Assembly: GCA_947593655.1 (NCBI GenBank)
Contig: CANQDS010000019.1
Location: forward strand, 1-34,425
DNA length: 34,425 bases
Direction: 5' to 3'
Origin: an uncultured Lachnospiraceae bacterium
GTDB lineage: Bacteria; Bacillota; Clostridia; Lachnospirales; Lachnospiraceae
Under the pieces are notes generated by a model. That model saw only the letters and a program-made list of their open reading frames with translations, did no database searches and had not been told where the DNA came from. The translations under genes were made by a program, and so were the position numbers. Positions 1 through 9,492 of the stretch are shown one piece after another (position 1 is the stretch's first letter; each line of letters starts with the position of its first letter).

Positions 1-11
1 GGCTGAAGCGA

Positions 12-116
12 ATGTTGACGATTGAAGGATTGATTTCAGTGCTTGGCTTATGCCTGACCTGTTTCGGTCTCGGATACACTATCGGAAGCAAAGATAATGA
101 TAAAACACAGAAATAG
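12..116 (+). CDS. Small hydrophobic peptide, putative Fst-like type I toxin
   Basis: This 34-residue peptide has one predicted membrane helix (about residues 3-25, rich in Leu, Ile and Gly) and a short charged tail ending KDNDKTQK. That layout is typical of Fst/Ldr-like membrane toxins of type I toxin-antitoxin systems, which depolarise or disturb the membrane when over-made. The context supports this. Its 3' untranslated region ends in a strong hairpin terminator, and a minus-strand promoter with its own terminator drives an antisense RNA across that same region. The ATG at 12 is the first in frame, but the window starts too close to show a ribosome site or promoter. The toxin role is inferred from architecture; a small non-toxic membrane peptide remains possible. 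Confidence 0.62.
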   Translation: MLTIEGLISVLGLCLTCFGLGYTIGSKDNDKTQK

Positions 117-227
117 CCGCCCCCAACCAAAGGATACGGCTATAGCTGTAACTAAATAATTGGGCTAACCGTTGACCGGCAGCTCCTGTTGGACATCTGT
201 TTGCGCAGATGTCCTTCTTGATTTCTA
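102..227 (-). ncRNA. Putative antisense antitoxin RNA
   Basis: A minus-strand transcript is predicted to start near 226, just after a TTGCAG/TATAAT promoter. It would end at the stem ATAGCCG (113-119) / CGGCTAT (137-143), which is followed on the minus strand by a T-rich stretch. The RNA would be about 125 nt and fully complementary to the toxin mRNA 3' region. It overlaps only the last coding bases, as in converging type I modules of the par/Fst kind. An open reading frame also runs through it on this strand but lacks a ribosome site. Existence is inferred from promoter and terminator signals only. Confidence 0.55.
191..224 (+). terminator. Rho-independent terminator of the small toxin mRNA
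   Basis: A perfect 9-bp stem (GGACATCTG, four-base loop region, CAGATGTCC) at 191-214 is followed by a T-rich tail. It would end the transcript of the 34-residue peptide about 100 bases after its stop codon. The same palindrome also forms the 5' hairpin of the opposing antisense RNA, so both RNAs share complementary loops. Confidence 0.7.
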
Positions 228-232
228 AAAGC

Positions 233-261
233 ATTATACCACCACTTCGGGCGTCCTGCAA
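233..261 (-). promoter_or_regulatory. Sigma-A promoter of the antisense RNA
   Basis: On the minus strand, -35 TTGCAG (256-261) and -10 TATAAT (233-238) are separated by exactly 17 bases. No coding region with a ribosome site follows, which points to a non-coding transcript. Confidence 0.65.
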
Positions 262-356
262 GAATTTTTCCACAATTATCTCTATATCTCTATTCTATAG
301 CCCGATATCCGTCAAAATCCTTCCTGTAAGGTAAAGCCTCCCCTGTCCGGAAAGTT

Positions 357-866
357 TCACCCTCTCGCCCGCCCGCAGCAATACTTATATTTCTTGCCGC
401 TGCCGCACGGGCACGGTTCATTCCGTCCTACTTTTTTCCCGACGATGACCGTTCCGGACTTCTTCTGCTCCATATAAAGGCGCTTGCGCGTTTCCTCATC
501 AAAAATATCGTTCCACGCCGGAAGGTTGTACAGCCAGTCCGCTTTCGCGTCCACCATGTTCTTGTAGAGCTTTTCTTTATCGAACGCAAGGCTGACATGC
601 GTATCCTTCTCCATTTCCTCGATCGGATTCGGTGTGATCAGGCTGTCGTTGATCCCGTCCAGAAAACCGGTCATTTCCATAATGGAAAGGCTGTACTTCT
701 CTGCAAGCTCCTCTACGGTTCCTTCCACGACTTCCTCCGGAGCCGCCAGCAGTTTCTCGTAAACGCCCTGCTCCAGCCGGAAATAATTCTGCCAGAACCT
801 CTGGATCCCTTCCTTTCCCGCTTTCTCATTATAAGCAATCTTATGCCATTCCTGTAAAAGTGCCAT
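357..866 (-). CDS. SEC-C metal-binding domain protein
   Basis: This 169-residue cytoplasmic protein has a helical N-terminal part without a recognised domain. It ends in a SEC-C zinc motif, [13 protein letters not shown] (about residues 152-164), with ligands C152, C154, C163 and C164. SEC-C tails occur on SecA, where they bind zinc and SecB or ribosomes, and on many small proteins of unknown role. The start at 866 is chosen over the upstream ATG at 920 for two reasons. AAAGGTGGAG sits 9 bases before 866, and the promoter -10 at 926-931 places transcription start near 919, leaving the ATG at 920 outside the mRNA. The gene is monocistronic with its own promoter. Function beyond metal binding is unknown. 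Confidence 0.88.
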   Translation of the reverse strand: MALLQEWHKIAYNEKAGKEGIQRFWQNYFRLEQGVYEKLLAAPEEVVEGTVEELAEKYSLSIMEMTGFLDGINDSLITPNPIEEMEKDTHVSLAFDKEKLYKNMVDAKADWLYNLPAWNDIFDEETRKRLYMEQKKSGTVIVGKKVGRNEPCPCGSGKKYKYCCGRARG

Positions 867-925
867 TGTCTGCAACTCCACCTTTCTCTTTTTCTGATCC
901 TGTTTATGTACTGCGCACATGCTAC

Positions 926-954
926 ATCATAGCATACCGCTTTTCATAACGCAA
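926..954 (-). promoter_or_regulatory. Promoter of the SEC-C gene
   Basis: Minus strand -35 TTGCGT (949-954), 17-base spacer, -10 TATGAT (926-931). It lies about 60 bases upstream of the preferred start codon and helps exclude the longer reading frame. Confidence 0.65.
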
Positions 955-979
955 ATAAAACGCAGCCAGCGAACTACAT

Positions 980-2308
980 CTACTTCCGCTTCCAGTTCCC
1001 GAACAGGTTCTTCTTAAAACGAGCCAGATCTTCCTCCCCCTGCGCGCAGCCGTGGTGCGAAGCCTTCTCATAATAATAAACGGCTTTATTGATATTCACC
1101 GGCACGCCCAGCGCTTTTTCATGGATCTCGCCCAGCGCATGGTACGCATTCCCCTGATTGTGGTTTCTGGTCGAGGAACACTCCGCAAAATAACGGTGCG
1201 CCAGCGGATAATTCTTCTCACAGCCGCCAACCCCGTTCAGATAGCAGTAGCCCAGATAGTATTTTGCCGAGATCTTTCCCTGCGAAAGCGCTTTCTCCGA
1301 CCATTCCCGGCATTTTAAGAAATCCTGCGGAACCAAAGGCGTTCCTTCAAAATAATAGCGGGCGACATATTCCATCGAACCAGCGTGGTCCTGTTCGGCG
1401 CTTTTTAAGAAAAACGCAAACGCCTGATCCGGATCCTTCGGCACGCCCCAGCCCTTGTGGTAGCAGCGCCCGACGTTATAACTGCCGAATTTGTTCCCGC
1501 GCGCATCCGCTTCGCAGAAATTCCGGTACGCTTCGTTGTCGTCCGCTTCCGTTCCGTACCCGCTCAGATAGATGATCCCCAGAGAATTAAAACAGCTGGC
1601 GTTGCCCTGCGCCGCGCCGCGTTCCGCCCAGATCCGCTGCTGCTCGTAATTTTTCAGTTCGCCGTAATCATACGAAACATCGTAGCAGCCCGCGCCGCTG
1701 ATCTGCACCAGATCCTTGAATTCTTCCGCAAACGCAACCGCCGCTTCGCGGTCGCGCAGAATCCCGTTCCCGCCGTTGGCAAGAATGCGGTACATATTCT
1801 GATACGCCGGAATGCAGCCCTGACGAGCCGCCATTTTAAACCACCGGAGCCCTTCCTCTGCGTTCTTCGACTCCCTGCTGTTAAACTCGTCCTGCGGCTC
1901 CTGCAGCGCCGCGATATCCTGCCAGTAATAGAACAGCCCGACCGCATACTGAGCCATGGCGTCCCCTTCCTGGGCGCGTTTTTTCACCGCTTCAAAAGAA
2001 TCCGCCAGCGGACGCTGCATAGCGTCTTCCAGCTCGCCCTTCAATTCGCCGTAGCGTTTGGCTCCCAGCACGCACAGATCGCTCCCCAGTTCGATCCCCG
2101 TCTGGAAAAACCGGACCGCCTTCTTTTCATCTTTTGCCGTATCGCCGTCGCCCCAGGCGTCCCGCGCCAGAAAATAATAAGCATCTGCTTCCTTCTCCTC
2201 CGCTGCCTGTTCCAGCAATTGCACCCCCCCGGAATACTGCTCCGGGTCAGCCTGAAAATACAGTCTGGAAATTCCCTGTTCCACTTCTTCTGAATAAAAT
2301 CCACTCAT
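980..2308 (-). CDS. Sel1-like (SLR) repeat protein
   Basis: This 442-residue protein is made largely of Sel1-like repeats of about 36 residues, each a pair of antiparallel helices. Recognisable units include LGIIYLSGYGTEADDNEAYR, YNVGRCYHKGWGVPKDPDQA and ALGEIHEKALGVPVNINKAV, with the signature A-x-x-x-L-G-x-x-Y-x-x-G-x-G-V. Such solenoids mediate protein-protein contacts. No signal peptide or membrane helix is visible, so it is probably a cytoplasmic adaptor. The ATG at 2308 follows AGAGGATAAGAGGT and a strong promoter. The gene stands alone between the SEC-C gene and a divergent small membrane protein. A specific partner cannot be named. Confidence 0.9.
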   Translation of the reverse strand: MSGFYSEEVEQGISRLYFQADPEQYSGGVQLLEQAAEEKEADAYYFLARDAWGDGDTAKDEKKAVRFFQTGIELGSDLCVLGAKRYGELKGELEDAMQRPLADSFEAVKKRAQEGDAMAQYAVGLFYYWQDIAALQEPQDEFNSRESKNAEEGLRWFKMAARQGCIPAYQNMYRILANGGNGILRDREAAVAFAEEFKDLVQISGAGCYDVSYDYGELKNYEQQRIWAERGAAQGNASCFNSLGIIYLSGYGTEADDNEAYRNFCEADARGNKFGSYNVGRCYHKGWGVPKDPDQAFAFFLKSAEQDHAGSMEYVARYYFEGTPLVPQDFLKCREWSEKALSQGKISAKYYLGYCYLNGVGGCEKNYPLAHRYFAECSSTRNHNQGNAYHALGEIHEKALGVPVNINKAVYYYEKASHHGCAQGEEDLARFKKNLFGNWKRK

Positions 2309-2344
2309 ACCTCTTATCCTCTCTTTTGTACCCCTGTCTTTGCT

Positions 2345-2373
2345 ATTATATCCGTGAATCCCGTTTTCGTCAA
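2345..2373 (-). promoter_or_regulatory. Promoter of the Sel1-repeat gene
   Basis: Minus strand -35 TTGACG (2368-2373), 17-base spacer, -10 TATAAT (2345-2350), 36 bases upstream of the start codon. The -35 hexamer abuts an intergenic palindromic repeat that begins at 2378. Confidence 0.75.
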
Positions 2374-2377
2374 ATCT

Positions 2378-2441
2378 GTTACTGTTTCATGTTCTTACGC
2401 ATCCAGACAGCAAGGTGTCTGGATGCTGTATGAACCGTAAC
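2378..2441. repeat. Interspersed palindromic repeat, type A copy 1
   Basis: A 64-bp element begins GTTACTGTTTCAT and ends ATGAACCGTAAC, so its ends are inverted repeats. The centre is a perfect 11-bp hairpin, GCATCCAGACA / TGTCTGGATGC. Positions 2382-2441 match 13310-13369 with only three differences. It sits between divergent promoters and could act as an RNA hairpin on either strand. Confidence 0.85.
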
Positions 2442-2480
2442 ACTCATCTGCATCCTGTTTGCCAGTTCCTCTTTTCCGGC

Positions 2481-2509
2481 TTGACGCAGCCGCCTTTTTT
2501 CGCTATGAT
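2481..2509 (+). promoter_or_regulatory. Promoter of the small membrane protein gene
   Basis: Plus strand -35 TTGACG (2481-2486), 17-base spacer, -10 TATGAT (2504-2509). Transcription would start near 2516, which fits the short leader to the ATG at 2535. Confidence 0.7.
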
Positions 2510-2534
2510 GAAAGAAAAAAAGGAGCCTTTTTAT

Positions 2535-2747
2535 ATGAAGAAAATCAAACGGATCCTCGCCCTCATCGGCGCGGTTTTTCTTGTTTCCCTCTATATCATC
2601 ACCCTGATCCTCGCGATCACGGACAATTCCGCCTCCATGCGCATGTTCCAGGCATCGATCGTGGCGACAGTGATCATTCCGGGACTGTTCTGGGCGTATT
2701 CTTTTATTTATCGTCTGTTGAAAAAATATTTTGGAGATTCCAAATGA
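2535..2747 (+). CDS. Small two-helix membrane protein
   Basis: This 70-residue protein starts MKKIKRILALIGAVF and has two hydrophobic helices, about residues 7-28 and 38-58, followed by a basic tail (RLLKKYFGDSK). No family is recognised. The ATG at 2535 is preferred over earlier in-frame starts because AAAAGGAG lies about 9 bases upstream and a near-consensus promoter ends just before it. An oddity is that the last 15 bases of the gene, GGAGATTCCAAATGA, are repeated 38 bases downstream (2771-2785), a small local duplication after the stop. A hairpin terminator follows. Function unknown. Confidence 0.72.
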   Translation: MKKIKRILALIGAVFLVSLYIITLILAITDNSASMRMFQASIVATVIIPGLFWAYSFIYRLLKKYFGDSK

Positions 2748-2799
2748 CCGGTTCTTTGCTGAAAAATTCTGGAGATTCCAAATGATTCGTTTTTCCCGG

Positions 2800-2837
2800 A
2801 AAGACCTTCCCCGCCTTCTGCAGGAAAGGTCTTTTTT
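2800..2837 (+). terminator. Intrinsic terminator after the small membrane protein
   Basis: The stem AAAGACCTT (2800-2808) / AAGGTCTTT (2826-2834) runs into a T tract. It works on the plus strand. It lies in the gap to the convergent purA stop, but the minus-strand side lacks a T run. Confidence 0.8.
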
Positions 2838-2855
2838 GATCCAACGCGCAGGTTC

Positions 2856-4148
2856 TTATTTGGAAAGCGGCGACTTTCGGTAAATAATGTCCTCTCTGCC
2901 CGGTCCGTTGGAAACCATCGTGATCGGGAAACCGATCTGCTGCTCGATAAACTCGATATAGTTCCGGCAGTTTTCCGGCAGTTCCTCGTAAGTCCGGATT
3001 CCCCGGATGTCGCATTTCCAGCCCGGAAGGCTCTTTAATACCGGTTTTGCCTTTTCCAGCAGAGGCGTAACCGGAAAATCAGCCGTAACTTCCCCGTTGA
3101 TCTCATAACCGATGCATACCGGGATCTCATCCAGATAGCCGAGCACATCCAGCACGGTAAACGCCACGTCGGTTGTTCCCTGCAGACGGCACCCGTACCG
3201 GGAAGCAACGCAGTCGAACCAGCCCATCCGCCGCGGCCGTCCGGTTGTTGCACCGTATTCACCGCCGTCGCCGCCGCGCCGCCGCAGTTCGTCGGCCTCT
3301 TCCCCGAAGATCTCGCTTACGAAAGCACCCGCGCCCACGGCCGAAGAGTAGGCCTTGCATACGGTGATGACCTGCCTGATCTCATACGGCGGGATCCCCG
3401 CTCCGATCGCCCCGTAAGCGGCCAGCGTCGAAGACGAAGTAACCATCGGATAGATTCCGTGATCCGGATCTTTTAAAGTTCCCAGCTGGCCTTCCAGAAG
3501 AATTGTCTTTCCCTCTTTGACGGCCTGATCCAGAAACAGGGAAACGTCGCACACATACGGCGCGATCTGGTCGCGGTATCCGTGAAGCGTCTCCAGCAGT
3601 TCCTGCGGATCGATCAGCGGCTTGTGGTACAGATGCTCTAAAAGCACGTTCTTCTGCTCCGCGATCCGCACGGTCTTCTCCTTTAACAAATCATCGTCAA
3701 ATAATTCGCTGACCTGAAAACCGATCTTGGCATATTTATCCGAATAAAACGGCGCGATCCCCGACTTGGTGGAACCAAAGGATCTGCCGCCGAGCCGTTC
3801 CTCTTCGTACTGGTCGAACAGAATGTGATACGGCATCACGATCTGCGCCCGATCCGATACCAGAATCTTCGGCATCGGCACGTTCCGGTCGGTGATCGAA
3901 CGGATCTCCTCAAATAATACCGGAATATTCAGCGCGACTCCGTTTCCGATCACGCTCGTTGTATGGCTGTAAAATACGCCGGACGGCAGGGTATGTAAGG
4001 CAAACTTGCCGTAATCGTTTACGATCGTGTGCCCTGCATTGGCTCCGCCCTGAAAGCGGACGATGATATCCGCCTGCTTCGCCAGCATATCCGTAATCTT
4101 TCCTTTTCCTTCGTCGCCCCAGTTGGCTCCGACTACTGCTTTTACCAT
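2856..4148 (-). CDS. purA: Adenylosuccinate synthetase
   Basis: This 430-residue enzyme joins IMP and aspartate using GTP to make adenylosuccinate, the first committed step from IMP to AMP, in the cytoplasm. The N-terminus carries the family signature GANWGDEGKGK (residues 7-17), with catalytic Asp12, and NAGHT with catalytic His40. Full family motifs continue through ATTGRPRRMGWFD. Length is normal. The ATG at 4148 follows AGGAGGT at ideal spacing. It starts 20 bases after the degV stop, so the two are probably one transcript from the degV promoter. Confidence 0.98.
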   Translation of the reverse strand: MVKAVVGANWGDEGKGKITDMLAKQADIIVRFQGGANAGHTIVNDYGKFALHTLPSGVFYSHTTSVIGNGVALNIPVLFEEIRSITDRNVPMPKILVSDRAQIVMPYHILFDQYEEERLGGRSFGSTKSGIAPFYSDKYAKIGFQVSELFDDDLLKEKTVRIAEQKNVLLEHLYHKPLIDPQELLETLHGYRDQIAPYVCDVSLFLDQAVKEGKTILLEGQLGTLKDPDHGIYPMVTSSSTLAAYGAIGAGIPPYEIRQVITVCKAYSSAVGAGAFVSEIFGEEADELRRRGGDGGEYGATTGRPRRMGWFDCVASRYGCRLQGTTDVAFTVLDVLGYLDEIPVCIGYEINGEVTADFPVTPLLEKAKPVLKSLPGWKCDIRGIRTYEELPENCRNYIEFIEQQIGFPITMVSNGPGREDIIYRKSPLSK

Positions 4149-4168
4149 GATTTACTACCTCCTAGTAT

Positions 4169-5035
4169 TTAAGCGGAAATCTTTTTGGAACAGGCCAGTG
4201 CGAGCGCGCCCGGTCCGATGTGGCAGGATACGGAAAGCGACAGGGGATTGACGATGATCTCATTATCCGGGAAAGCCTCCTGCACCTCCTGCTTAAACTC
4301 CTCCGCCATATCCCGGTCGTAAGTGTAGGCGATCTGCAGATGCATCGCCTTCCCGTCCGGGCTTTGGAACCGCTTCCTGAAATCGTTCTTCATTGTTTCG
4401 ATCATAATATTCTTCGCCTGTTTCACCGTGCGGGCCTTGGCAAATGCGTCCAGTTTCTCTCCCTGGATCTGCAGCACCGGCTTTAATTTCAAAAGCGTGC
4501 CCAGCGCGGCGGCGGCCGGAGTGATCCTCCCGCCTTTCTTCAGATAATACAGCGTATCCAGCATAATGTAGATCGACGAATCGAATTTCGCGTCTTCGAG
4601 GATCTTTCTGATCTCTGCGGCGCTCTTCCCCTGATCCGCCAGTTCCTTCGCATCCAGCACCGACTGCCTCTGCGTGACCGAAATCCGCTGGTTGTTGACC
4701 ACCTGCACTTTTCCGTCGTAATCCTGCGCCAGCATCGCCGCCGTTTCACAGGAACTGCTGAGCCCCGAAGACATCGGGATATAGACGACTTCGTCATGAT
4801 CCTCCAGAAGGCGGTTCCACTGGTCGGTGACATTCCCGACTAACGGCATCGAGGTCGTGATCTCGCAGTCCTGCTTCAATTTCTCATAAAACTGCTCCTG
4901 CGACAGGTCGATATCTTCATAATACATCTGCTCATCAATATAAAATGGCATCGGAAGCACAGTGATCCCGAACGCTTTGCCCTGCGTCTGCGTGATTCCG
5001 CTGTTGCTGTCCGTCATAACTGCTGTTTTACTCAT
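4169..5035 (-). CDS. DegV family fatty-acid-binding protein
   Basis: This 288-residue protein is a member of the DegV/FakB family, whose characterised members bind a fatty acid and present it to a kinase (FakA) for phospholipid synthesis. Visible features are the N-terminal TDSNSGIT segment, the SGLSSSCETA ligand-loop motif and the LDTLYYLKKGGRI motif typical of the family. The start at 5035 (MSKTAVMTDS) is preferred over the ATG at 5059. GGAGGAG lies just before 5035, and the promoter -10 at 5058-5063 overlaps the longer start. It is upstream of purA in an apparent two-gene operon. No fakA is seen nearby, so the lipid role is inferred from the family. Confidence 0.93.
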   Translation of the reverse strand: MSKTAVMTDSNSGITQTQGKAFGITVLPMPFYIDEQMYYEDIDLSQEQFYEKLKQDCEITTSMPLVGNVTDQWNRLLEDHDEVVYIPMSSGLSSSCETAAMLAQDYDGKVQVVNNQRISVTQRQSVLDAKELADQGKSAAEIRKILEDAKFDSSIYIMLDTLYYLKKGGRITPAAAALGTLLKLKPVLQIQGEKLDAFAKARTVKQAKNIMIETMKNDFRKRFQSPDGKAMHLQIAYTYDRDMAEEFKQEVQEAFPDNEIIVNPLSLSVSCHIGPGALALACSKKISA

Positions 5036-5057
5036 GTTCTCCTCCGTTTCCTGACCC

Positions 5058-5086
5058 ATTATAGCATAGCGCAGAAAAAATGAAAA
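5058..5086 (-). promoter_or_regulatory. Promoter of degV-purA
   Basis: Minus strand -10 TATAAT (5058-5063) with a weak -35 TTTTCA (5081-5086) at 17-base spacing. The -35 lies inside the T-rich tail of the groEL terminator, so the two units are packed back to back. Confidence 0.55.
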
Positions 5087-5115
5087 GCTATAAAGTCACA
5101 AAACTTTATAGCTTT
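5074..5115 (-). terminator. Intrinsic terminator of groES-groEL
   Basis: A perfect 13-bp stem, 5084-5096 paired with 5103-5115 (AAAGCTATAAAGT / ACTTTATAGCTTT), is followed on the minus strand by a T-rich run (5074-5083). It ends the chaperonin transcript about 90 bases after the groEL stop. Confidence 0.82.
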
Positions 5116-5124
5116 CCATCCATA

Positions 5125-5158
5125 GTTACCGCTCACTGGTCGGCCGGCAAACGGTAAC
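5125..5158. repeat. Interspersed palindromic repeat, type B copy 1
   Basis: A 34-bp element has inverted ends GTTACCG / CGGTAAC and a core TCACTGGTCGGCCGGCAAA. A close relative lies at 23346-23378. It is followed by a GCTTCGCAAAC...GAGCC stretch that resembles the sequence just before the type A repeat at 13281-13300, suggesting a composite repeat family. Confidence 0.7.
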
Positions 5159-5204
5159 TTCGCAAGACCTATTTGTAAATGCGCTTCGCAAACAGAGCCG
5201 GGAA

Positions 5205-6848
<1,644 letters not shown>

Positions 6849-6852
6849 TTAA

Positions 6853-7161
<309 letters not shown>

Positions 7162-7164
7162 TTA

Positions 7165-7191
7165 TTAGCACTCATTCTGTTTGAGTGCTAA
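7165..7191 (-). promoter_or_regulatory. CIRCE operator (HrcA binding site)
   Basis: TTAGCACTC - 9 bases - GAGTGCTAA is an exact match to the CIRCE consensus, lying between the promoter and groES. HrcA repressor binds it, and heat or unfolded protein relieves repression through GroEL titration of HrcA. hrcA itself is not in this window. Confidence 0.97.
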
Positions 7192-7202
7192 CTGATGGTA
7201 CT

Positions 7203-7231
7203 ATCATAGTTTTTTCCCTACGCAAGCGCAA
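7203..7231 (-). promoter_or_regulatory. Promoter of groES-groEL
   Basis: Minus strand -35 TTGCGC (7226-7231), 17-base spacer, -10 TATGAT (7203-7208). The CIRCE element begins 11 bases downstream, overlapping the expected transcription start. Confidence 0.8.
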
Positions 7232-7365
7232 ACGCATCTGTGTGCACTAAATCTTGCTTATACTCATTTTATCTCTTTTTTTCTCACGTTATCTCGTTTT
7301 TTCTTTTGTTTTGCGTTTTTATAATTTTTTTAGAATTACAAAAGGTGAATTACAGAATCAGCCGA

Positions 7366-8154
7366 TTACCCGATCAGCCCGTAATGGCGCATCGCATTCC
7401 GGATCCCGTCCGCATGAATATCCGTCGTGACATACTCCGCCGCCTCTTTTGCCAGAACAGTACCGTTTCCCATCGCGATCCCGTGCCCGGCATAGCGGAG
7501 CATATCCAGATCGTTGACGCTGTCGCCGACGGCATAGGTATCCGCCCGATCCACGCCGAAATGATTGCAGAGCCATTCGATCCCGGTTGCTTTGGACGTC
7601 CCTTTCGGCACGCACTCCACCACGTTTCCTTCATGCTCCAGAAAATCCATATCTCCGGAAAGCTCCTGCCGGATGCGCGCATAATCCGTATCCTGCCGGA
7701 TCACCGCCGAAAATTTGTTGACGCGGATGTCCGGTTCGTAGCCGTTTAAAATCCGCGCGCTCTGCCCCATCTCCCGGAACAGATACTCCACATACGGATC
7801 CTCTTCGAACCCTTCCTCATCGATCCAGTGGTATTGCGGGCCTTCCAGCACCACCGGCATCCGGCATTCCTTTAAAATGCGGATCATGCGCTGCACCAGT
7901 TCCGGCGGCAGAATGGCCTCGTATAAAATCTTCCCGTCCAGTTCCACATGATTGCCGCACGCCGCAACGATCCCGTCAAAGCCGATGCCAAGAAGCGCTT
8001 TGGAACGGATATTCCCGCGCGCCCTTCCGCTGCAGAGAAACGTTTTGTGCCCGTTGGCTTTCAGTTCCGCAATCGTCTTTATTGTGCTTGACGGGATCTG
8101 CATTTTTTCATCCCAGATCGTCCCGTCGATATCGAAAAAAATCATTTTACCCAC
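7366..8154 (-). CDS. Cof-type HAD-superfamily phosphatase
   Basis: This 262-residue hydrolase is of the Cof/YbiV subgroup, which removes phosphate from small molecules such as sugar phosphates or flavin intermediates. Motif I is FFDIDGT (nucleophile Asp8, acid/base Asp10), motif II is the SGRAR segment, motif III is a Lys in PKGTSKATG, and motif IV is GDSVNDLDML. The C2-type cap lies between motifs II and III. The GTG at 8154 is preferred because GGGAGG lies 7 bases upstream; longer TTG or shorter ATG starts lack such a site. It begins 34 bases after nagA, so a role near amino-sugar metabolism is possible, but the substrate cannot be read from sequence. Confidence 0.9.
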   Translation of the reverse strand: MGKMIFFDIDGTIWDEKMQIPSSTIKTIAELKANGHKTFLCSGRARGNIRSKALLGIGFDGIVAACGNHVELDGKILYEAILPPELVQRMIRILKECRMPVVLEGPQYHWIDEEGFEEDPYVEYLFREMGQSARILNGYEPDIRVNKFSAVIRQDTDYARIRQELSGDMDFLEHEGNVVECVPKGTSKATGIEWLCNHFGVDRADTYAVGDSVNDLDMLRYAGHGIAMGNGTVLAKEAAEYVTTDIHADGIRNAMRHYGLIG

Positions 8155-8188
8155 GCTTCTGCCTCCCAAAATTTTTTCCAAAAATTTC

Positions 8189-9343
8189 TTATCCTTCGTC
8201 CTGATCCGTCCTGCCGCCGGTGATCACCCGCACCAGCCGAAAATCCCGGTCCAGCAGCAGAAGATCCGCGTATTTTCCCGGCGAAACAGAACCGATCTGA
8301 TCATACATGCCGATGCTTTTTGCCGGATCGGCCGTCGCCGCGGCAACCGCCGCCTCTTTGGGGATCCCGAAAGAAACGGCTTTCCGCAGACATTCCATCA
8401 GGCTGCTGACGGAACCGGCCAGTGTGCCGTCCGAAAGCACGGCTTTTTTCCCATGCACCGACACCTGCTGCCCGCCCAGCTCATAAACGCCGTCCGAGAG
8501 CCCCGCGGCGCGCATGGAATCGCTGACCAGCACAATGCGTCCCGGAAACAGGGCAAATGCCGCCCGCACCATGCTTTCATGCACATGCACGCCGTCGCAG
8601 ATCAGTTCCGCCATGCAGCCCGGCGTATCCATTGCCGCTCCCGCCGGGTCCGGACTGCGGTGCGCAAACGGCATCATGGCGTTGAACAGATGCGTGATAT
8701 GATCCGCCCCCGCTTCCAGCGCCCGCTTTGCCGTCCGGTAATCCGCTTGCGTATGCCCCAGGGAAAAAACAAGCCGGCCGCGGAATGCTTCGATCAGTTC
8801 CGCCGCGCCCTCCAGTTCCGGCGCGATCGTTACCAGCCGGATCCGGTTTGCGCTCCTGCTGATGCATCTGCTTAAAAATTCCCGATCCGGCTTCCGAAGA
8901 TACGCTTCGTTCTGCGCGCCTTTCTTCTGCGGCGACAAAAAAGGACCTTCCAGATGAAGCCCCAGCATCCGCGCCTGTTTTTGGGGAACGGATTCCCATT
9001 TCCCGGCAAGCGCGCAGATTTCCTGTATCCGCTCCGCAGGAAGGCTCATGACCGCCGGACAGCAGGAAGTAACGCCGTTTGCCCGCTCAAAGGCAAGCAC
9101 CGTGTTCCAGCCTTCCGGATCTCCGTCGGAAAAATCCGCCCCGGCCGCTCCGTGGAGATGGACGTCCACCAGTCCCGGAATGACGTACATTCCTTCCGCG
9201 TCGATCGTCTCTTCTTCCTCCGGCGCTGCCGGACGCCCGGCGGCGTACTCCGCTTCCGTACAGAACCTTCCGTTCCGGATCCACACATCGCGCTGCCGGA
9301 ATTTCCGGTCTTCTTCAAATACCAGTCCGTTTTGAATCCTCAT
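8189..9343 (-). CDS. nagA: N-acetylglucosamine-6-phosphate deacetylase
   Basis: This 384-residue amidohydrolase removes acetate from GlcNAc-6-phosphate, feeding cell-wall or mucin-derived amino sugar to NagB or wall synthesis. Metal and catalytic motifs are present: DVHLHGAAG near residue 60, LEGPF (metal Glu) near 135, SLGHTQA (His) near 195, THLFNAM (His) near 217, and the catalytic Asp in LVSDSM near 270. The C-terminal SVSPGKYADLLLLD strand is typical. The ATG at 9343 has AAGGAG 9 bases upstream, better than the upstream ATG eight codons earlier. It is followed closely by a HAD phosphatase gene. No nagB lies in the window. Confidence 0.96.
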   Translation of the reverse strand: MRIQNGLVFEEDRKFRQRDVWIRNGRFCTEAEYAAGRPAAPEEEETIDAEGMYVIPGLVDVHLHGAAGADFSDGDPEGWNTVLAFERANGVTSCCPAVMSLPAERIQEICALAGKWESVPQKQARMLGLHLEGPFLSPQKKGAQNEAYLRKPDREFLSRCISRSANRIRLVTIAPELEGAAELIEAFRGRLVFSLGHTQADYRTAKRALEAGADHITHLFNAMMPFAHRSPDPAGAAMDTPGCMAELICDGVHVHESMVRAAFALFPGRIVLVSDSMRAAGLSDGVYELGGQQVSVHGKKAVLSDGTLAGSVSSLMECLRKAVSFGIPKEAAVAAATADPAKSIGMYDQIGSVSPGKYADLLLLDRDFRLVRVITGGRTDQDEG

Positions 9344-9388
9344 GGTCAGGTTCTCCTTTTTCCACAATTGTTTCTATCCGTGAACAAC

Positions 9389-9478
9389 GAATCCGGCCTG
9401 CCGGATTCTTCGTGCCCGAATGCAGCAAAAGATTTCCTATCGGGCAAGGAAATGAGCCCAGGCATCACGCTTGGGCTC
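9389..9478 (-). other. Two hairpins between the large membrane protein and nagA
   Basis: GAGCCCA (9454-9460) / TGGGCTC (9472-9478) and GAATCCGGC (9389-9397) / GCCGGATTC (9400-9408) are strong stems. Neither has a long T run on the minus strand. The first may still terminate the upstream gene, whose stop is 15 bases away. The second lies in the nagA leader. Confidence 0.5.
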
Positions 9479-9492
9479 GTTGTTCCGCCGGG

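Noticed and set aside
79..273. 64-residue minus-strand reading frame over the toxin 3' region
   Set aside because: It lacks a ribosome site, runs through both hairpins and starts upstream of the mapped-looking antisense promoter. It is better explained by the non-coding RNA.
1457..2293. Long 278-residue plus-strand frame opposite the Sel1 gene
   Set aside because: It has Arg/Pro/Phe-rich composition typical of an antisense shadow and no ribosome site or promoter. The opposite strand has a clear repeat protein.
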